DNA of 64,000 nt from Flavobacteria bacterium MS024-2A (GTDB taxonomy: Bacteria; Bacteroidota; Bacteroidia; Flavobacteriales; Flavobacteriaceae): positions 103,326 through 167,325 of the forward strand of contig CAJJBB010000001.1 in the NCBI GenBank assembly GCA_905182305.1, read 5' to 3'. The translations under genes and the position numbers were made by a program. Below the pieces are notes generated by a model. That model worked only from the letters and a program-made list of their open reading frames with translations, had not been told where the DNA came from and made no database searches. How positions within the stretch are numbered: the first letter of the stretch is position 1; every line of letters starts with the position of its first letter. Positions 21,068-31,118 of this stretch are shown piece by piece.

Positions 21068-21715
21068 ATGGACGATAAAATTCTTAACAAAAGACTTAGA
21101 AGTAAAGTTGCAATGCACATGTTATTTGGACTTGGAGGAGCTGTAGTAATTATTGGAGCACTTTTTAAAATCCTTCACCTAGAAATAGGTCCAATTACGG
21201 GAGGACTGGTATTGGGACTTGGTTTAGGGACTGAAGCCTTGATTTTTACAGTTGCAGCACTTAATACAGGAGAAATTAAAGAAGAGCATAATGATTATGT
21301 TAAAAAAATTAAAGGGGGTGCTAAAAAAGTTTCTTCTGGAGGTGGAGACGAAGGACTATCATCTAAAATAGATGCATTAATGCAAGAAGCAAAACTTGAT
21401 GTAAGCTTAATGAATTCGTTAGCAAGCAGTATTAAGGGACTAGAGACTTCAGCAAAAGCACTTTCTCCTGCTTCTGAAGCAGCAGCAGCATCACAGAATT
21501 ATTCTCAAGAATTAGCTAAAGCTTCAACACAATTAGAGCAGTTAAATTCTAGTTATCAAAAACAAATCAGTGATTCACAAGGCAATGAAGATTTTAATAA
21601 TAAAGTAAATCAGAATGCTGAACAATTGAGATCTCAAATGGAAAGTTTATCTGCTAACCTGGCTGCATTGAACAATGTATATGGTGGTATGTTAAACGCA
21701 ATGAATAAAAAATAG
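21068..21715 (+). CDS. gldL: Type IX secretion motor subunit GldL
   Basis: This 215-residue inner-membrane protein has a TM hairpin at the N-terminus (FGLGGAVVIIGALFKILHLE then GPITGGLVLGLGLGTEALIF), containing the Glu that is conserved for proton-motive-force use. A cytoplasmic tail of about 140 residues is Ala/Ser/Gln-rich and helical. GldL and GldM form the rotary motor that powers secretion and gliding. It follows gldK by 53 nt and precedes gldM by 3 nt. Confidence 0.95.
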   Translation: MDDKILNKRLRSKVAMHMLFGLGGAVVIIGALFKILHLEIGPITGGLVLGLGLGTEALIFTVAALNTGEIKEEHNDYVKKIKGGAKKVSSGGGDEGLSSKIDALMQEAKLDVSLMNSLASSIKGLETSAKALSPASEAAAASQNYSQELAKASTQLEQLNSSYQKQISDSQGNEDFNNKVNQNAEQLRSQMESLSANLAALNNVYGGMLNAMNKK

Positions 21716-21718
21716 AAC

Positions 21719-23296
21719 ATGGCAGGAGCTAAAGAAACACCCAGGCAGAAACTTATTAGTCTGATGTACCTAGTATTTATTACCATGCTTGCATTAAATG
21801 TAAGTAAAGAAGTACTAGATGGATTTGGTCAAATGTTTGAAAAAATTGCTGATGCCAATGAAAGAGTTTCAGAGAGTAACAATTTACTTTATGAAAACAT
21901 AGAAGTTAACTCCTCTGAAAAAGGCGGTAAATGGATTGGCCACGATCGTACTGCTAAGCAAATCAAAAAAGAGTCTGATGCATTTTATAATAAAATTGCA
22001 CAAATTAAGACGAAGATTACTGAAAAGCAGAAACTAAAAGATCCAGAGCTTAAAAAGTTTTCCGAAATGGATAAAGGTGAGGCCTTGGATGTAATATGGT
22101 TTAAAGAAGGATCCGACAAAGCATCAGATGAATTTCAAAGTATGGTTGAGGAATACCGGGGACATGTGATAAAAGTTTTTGGAAGTCAGTATCCTTCTTC
22201 AATAGATATGGTAGAAGCTAGGTTTTTTATTGGTGATATGAATCGTAACGTCAAAAATAAAGATAATGTTGACCAGCCATGGTTAGCTGCTAACTTTAAG
22301 GGCTTCCCTTTAATTTCTTCACTTGCTAAGTTAACCATGATGCAAAACGATATTCGTCAAACAGAACATGATGTATTAACGACCCTAATGGGAAAAGAGT
22401 TGAAAATGTCATCAACTGTTAATGAAACAAATTATACCAGTCTTCTTATTACCGAAAAAGGAGCTTATTATCAAGGTGAAACCTTTGATGGTAGTATTGT
22501 TTTAGGAAGAAAAGGTGGAGCTCAAAATCCAAATTCTGTAGATCTTAAAATAGATGGGAGATCTTTAAAAGAATCTGATTTTGATTTAATTCCAGGAGGT
22601 ATAAAGCTTAAAGTAAGTGCAGGATCACCTGGAGATCATTCTATTGAGGGTAGCTTAGTCTTCTTGAGTGAAGGGAATGAATCTAAAATATCAGTGAAAC
22701 AGATGTATTCAGTGATTTCTAAACCAAATTCAGCTGTTATTTCAGCAGATAAAATGAATGTGGTGTATCGTGGGGTTCAAAATCCAATCACTATATCTAT
22801 ACCGGGAATTCAAGACAGCAAAGTAAAGGCTTCTGCTCCAGGACTCAAGCGTAAAAAAGGGAGTAAATACAATCTTTTTCCTGGAAAAGGAAAAGCTGTT
22901 AAGATTAATGTTTCGGGTACTTTACCTGATGGAAAAAAAGTTTCTTCAGTTTCTACTTTTAGAATTAAGGATATTCCAAAGCCATCAGGATTTTTTAGAG
23001 GAAAATCTGGATCTTTTACTTTACCAAAATCAAGTTTGGAACGTGGGTCAGTTTCCGCCAAATTAGAAGATTTTGATTTTGATCTACCATTAGAAACAAA
23101 GTCATTTCGTTTTAGAGCTCCAGGACAGCCAAGTGTTGTAGTTACTGGATCGAAACTTAATAGTAAGGTTATTACAATGCTTAAAAGAATTAAAAGTGGA
23201 CAGTCTGTAATTATTTCAGATATTAAAGTAATAATTCCTACAAATCCAAGTTATAAGTTAAAACAAACTACTCCTATTTCAATTACGATTAACTAA
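21719..23296 (+). CDS. gldM: Type IX secretion motor subunit GldM
   Basis: A 525-residue protein with one N-terminal TM (LISLMYLVFITMLALNVSKEVL, about 12-33) and a long periplasmic part made of a helical bundle and consecutive Ig-like domains ending in YKLKQTTPISITIN. It spans the periplasm and transmits motor movement to the GldK/GldN ring. The TM Arg/Lys and MLALNVS motif are typical. It begins 3 nt after gldL. The minus ORF 22810..23061 is a shadow. Confidence 0.95.
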   Translation: MAGAKETPRQKLISLMYLVFITMLALNVSKEVLDGFGQMFEKIADANERVSESNNLLYENIEVNSSEKGGKWIGHDRTAKQIKKESDAFYNKIAQIKTKITEKQKLKDPELKKFSEMDKGEALDVIWFKEGSDKASDEFQSMVEEYRGHVIKVFGSQYPSSIDMVEARFFIGDMNRNVKNKDNVDQPWLAANFKGFPLISSLAKLTMMQNDIRQTEHDVLTTLMGKELKMSSTVNETNYTSLLITEKGAYYQGETFDGSIVLGRKGGAQNPNSVDLKIDGRSLKESDFDLIPGGIKLKVSAGSPGDHSIEGSLVFLSEGNESKISVKQMYSVISKPNSAVISADKMNVVYRGVQNPITISIPGIQDSKVKASAPGLKRKKGSKYNLFPGKGKAVKINVSGTLPDGKKVSSVSTFRIKDIPKPSGFFRGKSGSFTLPKSSLERGSVSAKLEDFDFDLPLETKSFRFRAPGQPSVVVTGSKLNSKVITMLKRIKSGQSVIISDIKVIIPTNPSYKLKQTTPISITIN

Positions 23297-23307
23297 ATTT
23301 ATTACTA

Positions 23308-24213
23308 ATGAAAAAAGTAATTTTTATTGTTTTATTAGTTTGCTTGATAGGAACCCAGGTTTCTATAGCTCAGGCTAACTTGTTAAACGCCAAAGTTCCT
23401 CAAGAAATTGGAATTCAAAACGAACAACAAGTAAAGGCTGATAATAATGACCCAATTGAGTATGGCTATGTTGATGATCGAGATATATTATGGTCAAAAA
23501 CTGTTTGGGAAGTAATAAACTTAGATGAACGTATTAACTTTCCTTATTATTATCCAAATAACAATAATGGTTATCTTTCTAGTGCTAGACAATCTTTATA
23601 TCGTGTTTTAATTGACAATATTGAATCTGGTGAAATTACTGAAATATATTCTGATGACTATTTTTCTGAAAAAATAACTTTTTCCGATTTACAAGAGAGT
23701 CTTGAGTCTAGAAAGCTTTCAGACGAAGGAATAGAGAAATCAAATCAAGGTGATGAAATTACTGATGATGATTATGATGTATATAAGATTCAGTCAGATA
23801 AAGTTATTCAATATCGTATTAAAGGGACTTGGTATGTAAACAAACGCTTAGGGGAATTAAAATACAGATTACTTGGAATAGCACCAGTTGCTCCAGATGT
23901 TTCAACCTTGAGTGATGGTCCAGAGGCTCAGGCAGATGCTCTAGTTCCATTATTCTGGATATGGTTTCCAGATGCACGTAAGGCTTTAAATAAGAATAAA
24001 GTATTTAATACAAGGAATTCTTCTCAACCAATTACATTTGATAACATGCTTAATTCTAGACGTTTTAATTCTTCTATTTATAAGGAAGAAAATGTTTATG
24101 AAGATCGTGAAGTGAAAGATTATATATATGAAGATGCATTACGTCAACTTCTTGAATCCAATCGTATCGAATCTGTAATTAGAGATTTTGAGCAAGATCT
24201 TTGGAATAATTAA
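23308..24213 (+). CDS. gldN: Type IX secretion ring protein GldN
   Basis: The 301-residue periplasmic protein has a signal peptide (MKKVIFIVLLVCLIGTQVSIAQA) and the GldN/PorN core, with DRDILWSKTVWEVINLDER near 60, FPYYYP, and WIWFPDARKALN near 215. It forms the outer-membrane-associated ring with GldK. It lies 11 nt after gldM and is the last T9SS gene before a terminator hairpin. Confidence 0.95.
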   Translation: MKKVIFIVLLVCLIGTQVSIAQANLLNAKVPQEIGIQNEQQVKADNNDPIEYGYVDDRDILWSKTVWEVINLDERINFPYYYPNNNNGYLSSARQSLYRVLIDNIESGEITEIYSDDYFSEKITFSDLQESLESRKLSDEGIEKSNQGDEITDDDYDVYKIQSDKVIQYRIKGTWYVNKRLGELKYRLLGIAPVAPDVSTLSDGPEAQADALVPLFWIWFPDARKALNKNKVFNTRNSSQPITFDNMLNSRRFNSSIYKEENVYEDREVKDYIYEDALRQLLESNRIESVIRDFEQDLWNN

Positions 24214-24234
24214 TATTTTATAAATAGATGAAAT

Positions 24235-24265
24235 AAGCGCTTAGGGAAACCTTAGCGCTTTTTTT
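24235..24265 (+). terminator. Rho-independent terminator after gldN
   Basis: AAGCGCTTAGG pairs with CCTTAGCGCTT (one mismatch) around GAAA and is followed by a T-run. It closes the gldKLMN operon, though the next gene starts only about 20 nt later. Confidence 0.8.
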
Positions 24266-24283
24266 ATGGTATTTTTGAAGTAA

Positions 24284-25351
24284 ATGAAACACTCTATTAT
24301 TGTAGGTTTTGGATTAGCTGGGTTTCATTATGCCCAGCAGTTAAAGAAAACTAAAAAAGAATTTCTGATACTTGATAAAGGACAGAAAGGTGCAAGTAGA
24401 AATGCTGCAGGTGTATGCAATCCTACAGTTCTAAAACGTTATACCATGGCATGGGAAGCGATTCAGTTCCTTGAATATGCAATGCCTGTTTATAGAAAAA
24501 TTGAAGTTAAAGCAACACAACAATTTTTTTACCCCCATCCAATTCATCGTTATTTTTATTCTCCCTCAGAACAAAATAATTGGACCGTTGCAGCTCAATC
24601 CAGTAAGTTAAGTCGTTTTTTAGACCCGAATTTTAATTCAGAATCAATTCATGGGATAAAGCGTCAAAATGGATATGGTGTTGTTAAAGAAGTAGGCCGA
24701 TTAGCTATCAATAAAATGTTAGATCATTTTATTGATGATCTTCTTCCCTCTGAGTTACATAAGGAGGTATTTGATCCTACTGAACTTCAAATTTTATCAA
24801 AAAAAGTAATTTATAAAGGAATAGAAGCTAAACGAATTGTTTTCTGTGAGGGTTATGAATTAAAAAATAACAGCTGGTTTAATTATTTGCCGTTAATTGG
24901 GTCTAAAGGAGAATATTTAAAAATTGAAGCCCCTTTATTATCGCGTAAAAACATTATCAAAGGAAGTGTATTTATTACACCCTTTGAAGGAGATGAATTT
25001 TGGGTTGGGGCTACCTTTAATCCCCATGACAAAACAATATTACCCACAGAAAAAGGAAAAAAATGGCTCATTTCTAAATTAGAGACACTTATAAATGTTC
25101 CTTACAAGGTTGTTGACCATGCCGCTCAAATTAGACCCACTGTTATAGATCGTCGTCCACTTCTAGGGAGGCATCCTACTCTTAAAAACCTATATATTTT
25201 TAATGGTTTAGGAACTCGCGGTGTAATGATGGCACCTTTACTTTCAAAGTGGTTATATGATTTTATAGAATTGAAAAAACAATTACCCGAAGCGGTAGCT
25301 ATTAACCGTTTTGAATCCTATTTTTGCAATTCAAAAAAAGAAAATGTTTAA
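24284..25351 (+). CDS. FAD-dependent oxidoreductase (DAO family)
   Basis: This 355-residue protein has an N-terminal dinucleotide motif (IIVGFGLAGFHYAQQL), an FAD-binding LDKGQKGASRNAAGVCNP segment and a C-terminal RPTVIDRRPLLGRHPTLKNL plus GLGTRGVMMAPLLSKWL, as in glycine/D-amino-acid oxidase and MnmC-type FAD domains. The substrate cannot be told from sequence. Its stop lies 8 nt inside the ABC-F gene, so they are translationally coupled. The same gene commonly sits after gldN in relatives. Confidence 0.8.
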   Translation: MKHSIIVGFGLAGFHYAQQLKKTKKEFLILDKGQKGASRNAAGVCNPTVLKRYTMAWEAIQFLEYAMPVYRKIEVKATQQFFYPHPIHRYFYSPSEQNNWTVAAQSSKLSRFLDPNFNSESIHGIKRQNGYGVVKEVGRLAINKMLDHFIDDLLPSELHKEVFDPTELQILSKKVIYKGIEAKRIVFCEGYELKNNSWFNYLPLIGSKGEYLKIEAPLLSRKNIIKGSVFITPFEGDEFWVGATFNPHDKTILPTEKGKKWLISKLETLINVPYKVVDHAAQIRPTVIDRRPLLGRHPTLKNLYIFNGLGTRGVMMAPLLSKWLYDFIELKKQLPEAVAINRFESYFCNSKKENV

Positions 25352-27246
25352 CGCACACAATATTACCGTCAGTTTTGGGGGAGAAACCCTTTTTGATTCT
25401 CTTTCTTTTCGACTTGGGAAAGGAGATCGTGTCGGTTTGATTGGAAAAAATGGCGCCGGAAAGTCAACACTTCTTAAGTTGATGGCCAAGGAAAATAGCC
25501 CAACATCTGGATCTTTTGCACTTGAAAAGAATTGTCAAATTGGTTACCTCGCACAGGATCTGGATTTCGAAAATGGAAGAACTGTTTTGGAAGAAGCTTA
25601 TTTGGCTTTTGAAGAAATAATGAAAGTGGAGAAACGACAAGAAGCGATTCACAAAATAATGGAGGAAACTCAAGATTTTGAGAGTCCATCATATTTAGAT
25701 ATTTTGGATGAGTTAAACGAATTGAATACTCGTTATGAAATGATAGGAGGATATCACTATCAGGCACAAACCGAAAAAATATTACTTGGGCTGGGGTTCT
25801 CTATAATTGATTTAAACGCTGCTACCGATACTTTTTCAGGAGGTTGGCGAATGCGAATTGAATTAGCTAAACTACTCTTAAAAGACAACGATATTCTTTT
25901 ATTAGATGAGCCAACAAATCACTTAGATATAGAATCAATTATTTGGTTAGAGCAATTTCTTAAAAAGTATAAAGGTGCTTTGGTAATGGTCTCCCATGAC
26001 AGGATGTTTTTAGACCAGGTAACGAACAGAACTATTGAAATTATACATCAGCGCCTTTTTGACTTCAAGAAGCCTTATTCGCAATATATGGTGCTTAGAG
26101 ATGAGTTAAGAGCACAGCAGCAAGCGGCACAAAAAAATCAAGAGAAGCAAATACAACAAACTGAAAAGCTTATTGAACGTTTTAGGGCTAAAGCGTCGAA
26201 AGCAAGTATGGCTCAATCGCTTATTAAAAAGCTTGATAAAATTGATCGTATTGAAATTGATCCAGAAGAAAACAGAAAAATGAAGTTTGAATTTGGCATC
26301 TCACATCAGCCAGGAAAAATTATCCTTGAAACTGATAAAATTTCCAAAGCCTATGGTGATAAACAAGTATTAAGTGATGTTGATATTGAAGTTGTAAGAG
26401 GAGAGAAAATTGCTTTTGTAGGACAAAATGGACAGGGAAAATCGACCTTAGCTAAAATTATTGTTGATGAAATTTCCTATGAGGGAAAAGTGAAATTAGG
26501 ACATAATGTACAGTTGGGTTATTTTGCTCAAAATCAATCAACGTATCTAGATGGAAGTAAAACCGTTTTACAATCCGCAGAGGATTCTGCAACTCCAGAA
26601 AACCGAACAAAAGTTAGAGATTTATTAGGTTCTTTTTTATTTCAAGGAGAGGTTGTAGAGAAAAAAGTAAGTGTACTCTCAGGAGGGGAACGTAACCGTC
26701 TAGCTCTTTGTAAATTATTACTTCAGCCTTTTAATGTATTGATTATGGATGAGCCTACAAATCATCTTAGATATTGCATCCAAGAATGTACTAAAACAGG
26801 CTTTAAAAAATTTCAAAGGAACCCTTATTTTGGTTTCTCATGATAGAGATTTTGTCCAAGGCTTATGTGAAAAAGTAATTTCATTTAAAGAGCGTGAGGT
26901 GAAACCTTTTTTAGGTGATATCAATGCTTATTTAGAATTTCAAAAATTATCATCACTTAAGGAATTAGAAAAAAAAACTCCTAAGCCACGGCTAGAAAAG
27001 AAAGAAAATGATCCTGATAAATATGAAAAGCAGAAGGAAACTCGCGCTGCACAACAAAAATTAGAAAAAACAGAAAAAAGAATTGCCCGTCTTGAAAAAG
27101 AAATTAAAGAAATTGATTTCGAATTACAGATTAATTATGACCAGACCATCGCGCAGCCGAACTTTTTTGATGAATATCAAGCCAAAAAGAAAACTCTTGA
27201 AGACTTGATGATTTCGTGGGAAAAACTTCAAATAGAATTAGAGTGA
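25344..27246 (+). CDS. ABC-F family ATPase (frameshifted)
   Basis: Track ORFs 25311..26843 and 26749..27246 are one gene of about 633 residues starting at ATG 25344. It has two ABC cassettes without membrane segments: GKNGAGKST, FSGGWRMRIELA, LLLDEPTNHLD; then GQNGQGKST, LSGGERNRLALC, IMDEPTNHL. A linker with charged helices and a C-terminal coiled coil (EKTEKRIARLEKEIKEI) complete an ABC-F protein (Uup/EttA type), which acts on ribosomes. At 26766-26770 one extra base after DEPTNHL breaks the frame; without it the text reads NHLDIASKNVL. A sequence error is likely. Confidence 0.87.
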
Positions 27247-27250
27247 TCTA

Positions 27251-27430
27251 ATGGGTATGGAAGAACACTTTTTTGATTGTCCTAAATGTTGGGAAACCAT
27301 TTCGATGCTTTTCGATCCTAGCCTAAAAAACAGCCAATATTTTGAAGATTGTGAAGTATGTTGCCAGCCTCTAGAAATTATATACCAAAGAGATGCTGAG
27401 GGATCTGTTTTTATTGAAGTACTTCAATGA
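27251..27430 (+). CDS. CPXCG motif cysteine-rich small protein
   Basis: This ORF is too short for the track: 59 residues from ATG 27251 (or 57 from 27257). It reads MEEHFFDCPKCWETISMLFD and later EDCEVCCQPLEI, i.e. two CxxC-type knuckles (CPKC and CEVCC) expected to bind one zinc. It matches the CPXCG small-protein family, whose function is unknown. It follows the ABC-F stop by 4 nt and converges on trxB. Confidence 0.8.
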   Translation: MGMEEHFFDCPKCWETISMLFDPSLKNSQYFEDCEVCCQPLEIIYQRDAEGSVFIEVLQ

Positions 27431-27434
27431 AAAT

Positions 27435-28385
27435 TTAAATAGCTACAGAACTTTCAATGGCTTGTAAATAACGTTCTGCATCTAGTGCAGCCATACAACC
27501 TGTTCCAGCCGCGGTTACTGCTTGACGGTATTCTTTATCTTGGACATCTCCAGAGGCAAAAACCCCAGGCAAGTTTGTATCCGTAGTTTTTCCTTTGGTT
27601 ATTAAATATCCAGCATCGTCCATATTAAGTTGTCCTTTAAAAATATCAGTATTAGGTTTATGACCAATAGCAATGAATAAACCCGTAATAGGTATTTCCT
27701 CTTTAGTTCCGGTGGTATTATTTCTCATACGTAATCCTTCTACTACTTGTTCTCCAAGCACTTCATCTATCTCTGTGTTATACTTTAAATCAATATTGGG
27801 AGTATTGGTGACCCGGTGTTGCATAACCTTTGAAGCTCGCATTTGTTCTTTTCGAACTAACATGGTAACTTTTGAACATATTTTGGCTAAATAGGTAGCT
27901 TCTTCTGCTGCAGTATCACCTCCACCAACAATAGCAACCTCTTGTCCTTTATAGAAAAAACCATCACAAACAGCACAAGCAGAAACTCCACCTCCTCTTA
28001 GTCTTTGTTCACTAGGAAGCCCTAAATATTTTGCAGTTGCTCCAGTACTAATAATAATTGTTTGTGCTTGAATTTCAGTTCCATCTTCAGTAAAAGCTTT
28101 ATGCATTCCACCTTTTTTTGTAGAAAATTCTACCTTATTAATAAAGCCAATTCGAACTTCAGTTCCAAAGCGTTCTGCTTGGTTCTGAAGCTGAACCATC
28201 ATGGTAGGACCATCAATTCCATCGGGATATCCTGGGAAGTTATCTACCTCTGTAGTTGTAGTTAATTGTCCTCCTGGTTCCATTCCTGTATAAAGAACAG
28301 GCTTTAAATCAGCGCGAGCCGCGTAGATAGCTGCAGTATAACCGGCAGGTCCACTTCCAATAATTAGGGTCTTAAGCGTTTCCAT
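27435..28385 (-). CDS. trxB: Thioredoxin-disulfide reductase
   Basis: A 316-residue NADPH/FAD enzyme that reduces thioredoxin. FAD motif GSGPAGYTAAIYAARA, redox centre CAVCDG near 138, NADPH motif VGGGDTAAEEATYL and C-terminal FASGDVQDKEYRQAVTAAG are all present at standard spacing. It is transcribed convergently with the ABC-F/CPXCG genes. A TACATTTG box (28406-28413, minus) upstream of the ATG fits a TAnnTTTG promoter. Confidence 0.96.
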   Translation of the reverse strand: METLKTLIIGSGPAGYTAAIYAARADLKPVLYTGMEPGGQLTTTTEVDNFPGYPDGIDGPTMMVQLQNQAERFGTEVRIGFINKVEFSTKKGGMHKAFTEDGTEIQAQTIIISTGATAKYLGLPSEQRLRGGGVSACAVCDGFFYKGQEVAIVGGGDTAAEEATYLAKICSKVTMLVRKEQMRASKVMQHRVTNTPNIDLKYNTEIDEVLGEQVVEGLRMRNNTTGTKEEIPITGLFIAIGHKPNTDIFKGQLNMDDAGYLITKGKTTDTNLPGVFASGDVQDKEYRQAVTAAGTGCMAALDAERYLQAIESSVAI

Positions 28386-28470
28386 AATAAATTCAATATT
28401 TTGATCAAATGTAAAGGATATAATTTAGTCGTATCTTGGATTTTAATCAGTTTTTTTAATAAACTTATCA

Positions 28471-29208
28471 ATGATTTCTTTTTTAAAATGTACGCTACCT
28501 TTTCTTCTTTTATTGGTGGCCTGTAAGGATATAAATGATAAAAAAGTAGAAGAAATTATTAACAAATCAATCGAAGTTTCAGGGTTTAACACCAATGAAA
28601 TTGATATTACTTTTGATTTTAGAGCTTACCATTATGAGTTTTTTAGAAAAGACTATAATTTTACTTACGCACGAACTACTATTAAGGATGATAAGAAAAT
28701 AAGAGACGAATTGTCATCAACTAAAGGCTTAAAACGTTTTATTGATTCTGTACCTGAATCACTTACTGATAGTCTAGCAGTGGTATATTCAAATTCACTT
28801 AATTCTGTAATGTATTTTTTTCAACTCCCAAAACCACTCCTAGATGGTGCAGTTCACTCTGAGTTATTAGATGAAATTAAAATAGAAGAAGCAACCTACT
28901 GGACAATAAAAGTTTATTTTTCTGAAGAAGGAGGCGGCGAGGATTATCAAGACGAATACAGGTATTGGATTAATCAAGACACCTATGAAATTGATTACTT
29001 AGCCTATAATTATACTACTGAAGGAGGTGGAATTAGATTTCGAAAAGCAATAAACAAGAAACGCGTAAAAGGAATCTTGTTTCAAGATTACCAAAACTTT
29101 AGTCCCTCAAACAAGTTTGAACCACTTGACAGTCTTCCTCAAATTTATGAAGACGGTTTACTCTCACAAATTTCATTGATTGAAAATAAAAACATAATCG
29201 TTCAATAG
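28471..29208 (+). CDS. DUF6503-type secreted/lipoprotein
   Basis: This 245-residue exported protein has a lipobox-like LPFLLLLVACKD. The mature part resembles the DUF6503 family: DITFDFRAYHYEFFRKD, YWTIKVYFSEEGGGEDYQDEYRYWINQDTYEIDYLAYNY. Such beta-rich proteins are outer-membrane-anchored and uncharacterised, possibly with a LolA-like fold. It is divergent from trxB and convergent with the SulP gene (3-nt gap). A second protein of similar type is encoded at 33454..34197. Confidence 0.7.
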   Translation: MISFLKCTLPFLLLLVACKDINDKKVEEIINKSIEVSGFNTNEIDITFDFRAYHYEFFRKDYNFTYARTTIKDDKKIRDELSSTKGLKRFIDSVPESLTDSLAVVYSNSLNSVMYFFQLPKPLLDGAVHSELLDEIKIEEATYWTIKVYFSEEGGGEDYQDEYRYWINQDTYEIDYLAYNYTTEGGGIRFRKAINKKRVKGILFQDYQNFSPSNKFEPLDSLPQIYEDGLLSQISLIENKNIIVQ

Positions 29209-29211
29209 CAT

Positions 29212-31056
29212 TTAAACTTCTGCTGTATCAAAAATATCTTCTTTTATGATCCAAGATCTACAATCTTTAAAAGACTCAAAAGTATGTTCTTGAGGTATTA
29301 AGGTATTAAGAATTCCAATACTTTTCATTAACAATTTTGGTTGGGACTGAATTCCAACCATAAAACAAACAATATTTTTTTCATTTAATTCCATTAAAAC
29401 ATCTTCTAGAGCAAAAAGTCCAGATTGGTCAATGTAGGGTACACGATCCATTCTAATGATGAGTATTTTTGCTTCTTTAGGGATTTGTTTTGAAACATTT
29501 ATAAAATCAGATGTGAAACCAAAAAATAAAGGACCATTCAGGTGTTTAATAAAAACATTTTCTAAAAAAAGATTACTAAGTAATTTTTCATCTTTCCAGG
29601 CCTTTTCTTTAGTTACCGATATAACTTTGGCATCGTCATTTGATATATCTCCCATTTTTTTCATAAAGAAAAGAGCGGCTAAAACTAAGCCAATTCCAAC
29701 AGCATAAACCAAATTCCAAAACACAGATAATAATAAAACAACCAACATGATTAAAATTTCTGTTTTAGGTATTTTATTCAAGGCCTTTAATCCTTTATAA
29801 TCAATCACTCCGATTCCAACAGTAACAAGTATACCTGCTAAAACAGCTGCAGGAATTTGAGAAGCTAATGGACTAAGAACTAAAAGAATAAGTAAAAGTG
29901 CTAAAGAAGCTACCATTCCAGAAATAGGAGTTTTCCCACCCGCTTGAATATTTACAACGGTTCTAATAGTTGCTCCTGCACCAGGTAATCCGCCAAATAA
30001 AGAACCTATGGAATTTCCTATTCCTTGACCAATTAACTCTTTATTTGGAAGGTGTCTGGTCTTGGTAAGGTTATCTGCAACCACAGAGGTTAGTAATGAA
30101 TCAATTGCCCCCAATAATGCTAATGTAAGAGCTGTTCCTATGTAAGGAATTATTTGAAAGAAGCTAAATTTTGAAAAAATTCCTAATTGAAATTGAGGAA
30201 ATCCACTTGGAATTTTTTGAATAGGAAGATAATTAACATTAAGAATAATAGCCATTCCAGTAACCACAAATAAAGCAACCAATGTGCTAGGGATAGCAGT
30301 AGTAATTTTCTTAAAACCATAAATTATGAAGATAGTGCTGAGAGCTAAAATAACTTCAATCCAATTAATTTCTCCTAATGCTCTAGGTAATGTTTTAAAG
30401 GTTCCAATAACACCTGAAGCATTATTTTTAGCTAAACTTTGTGCTTCTTCATAAATAGTTGTTTGATCAATTTCTTTGGCACGTTTAATAGTTTCTTCAA
30501 AGTTTTCTAATACTAATAAACCTTCATTGGTTTCTTCAACAAGTATTTTTTCTAATAAATGTTCTTCTGCTAAAGGCTTGAATTGCTCTATAAGTTGAAT
30601 GTCATTTTTCACCTCATACCCTAAAATAGGAAGACATTGTGTAATCAAAATAATGACACCAATAGCAGTCATAAAACCTGAAACTACAGGATATGGAATA
30701 TATTTAATATATTTTCCAAAGCCTAAGACTCCCAAAGTTATTTGAAATAAGCCACTTAATAAAAAGACCATTAAGATGTAGGGTAATGCCTGCTCTACAG
30801 AACCATTATTAGCACCAATAATCCCAGCGATAACCACCATGCTAACAGCTGTCATTGGAGCAGTAGGACCTGAAATCTGTGTTGGAGTTCCGCCAAATAA
30901 TGCGGCAAAAAAGCCAAGAAAAATAGCACCATATAATCCCGCACTTGGTCCAAGCCCTGAACTTACTCCGAAAGCAAGTGCTAATGGAAGGGCAACAATA
31001 CCTGCAGTTAGACCTCCTAAGAGATCTCCTTTAATGTTTAAGAAATATTTTTTCAA
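29212..31056 (-). CDS. SulP-family transporter with STAS domain (second copy)
   Basis: A 614-residue membrane transporter: GGLTAGIVALPLALAFGVSS at the N-terminus, QISGPTAPMTAVSMV, a central LLGAIDSLLTSVVADNLTKT, GLPGAGATIRTVVNIQAGG and a C-terminal STAS domain with YIDQSGLFALEDVL. This subgroup includes bicarbonate transporters such as BicA, so sulfate is not assured. A polar insert of about 60-70 residues (around 150-215: KILVEETNEGLLVLENFEE and following) interrupts the membrane domain. The start is a TTG at 31056; no in-frame ATG lies nearby. Confidence 0.87.
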   Translation of the reverse strand: MKKYFLNIKGDLLGGLTAGIVALPLALAFGVSSGLGPSAGLYGAIFLGFFAALFGGTPTQISGPTAPMTAVSMVVIAGIIGANNGSVEQALPYILMVFLLSGLFQITLGVLGFGKYIKYIPYPVVSGFMTAIGVIILITQCLPILGYEVKNDIQLIEQFKPLAEEHLLEKILVEETNEGLLVLENFEETIKRAKEIDQTTIYEEAQSLAKNNASGVIGTFKTLPRALGEINWIEVILALSTIFIIYGFKKITTAIPSTLVALFVVTGMAIILNVNYLPIQKIPSGFPQFQLGIFSKFSFFQIIPYIGTALTLALLGAIDSLLTSVVADNLTKTRHLPNKELIGQGIGNSIGSLFGGLPGAGATIRTVVNIQAGGKTPISGMVASLALLLILLVLSPLASQIPAAVLAGILVTVGIGVIDYKGLKALNKIPKTEILIMLVVLLLSVFWNLVYAVGIGLVLAALFFMKKMGDISNDDAKVISVTKEKAWKDEKLLSNLFLENVFIKHLNGPLFFGFTSDFINVSKQIPKEAKILIIRMDRVPYIDQSGLFALEDVLMELNEKNIVCFMVGIQSQPKLLMKSIGILNTLIPQEHTFESFKDCRSWIIKEDIFDTAEV

Positions 31057-31118
31057 TTGAATGTATTTTTAATCCTTTTGTATGAGGATGTTAATTTAAT
31101 TTTAATGAGTGAATTAAA

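Noticed and set aside
25464-25767. Minus-strand ORFs inside the ABC-F gene
   Set aside because: They overlap conserved Walker A coding sequence on the other strand and show no protein-like features.
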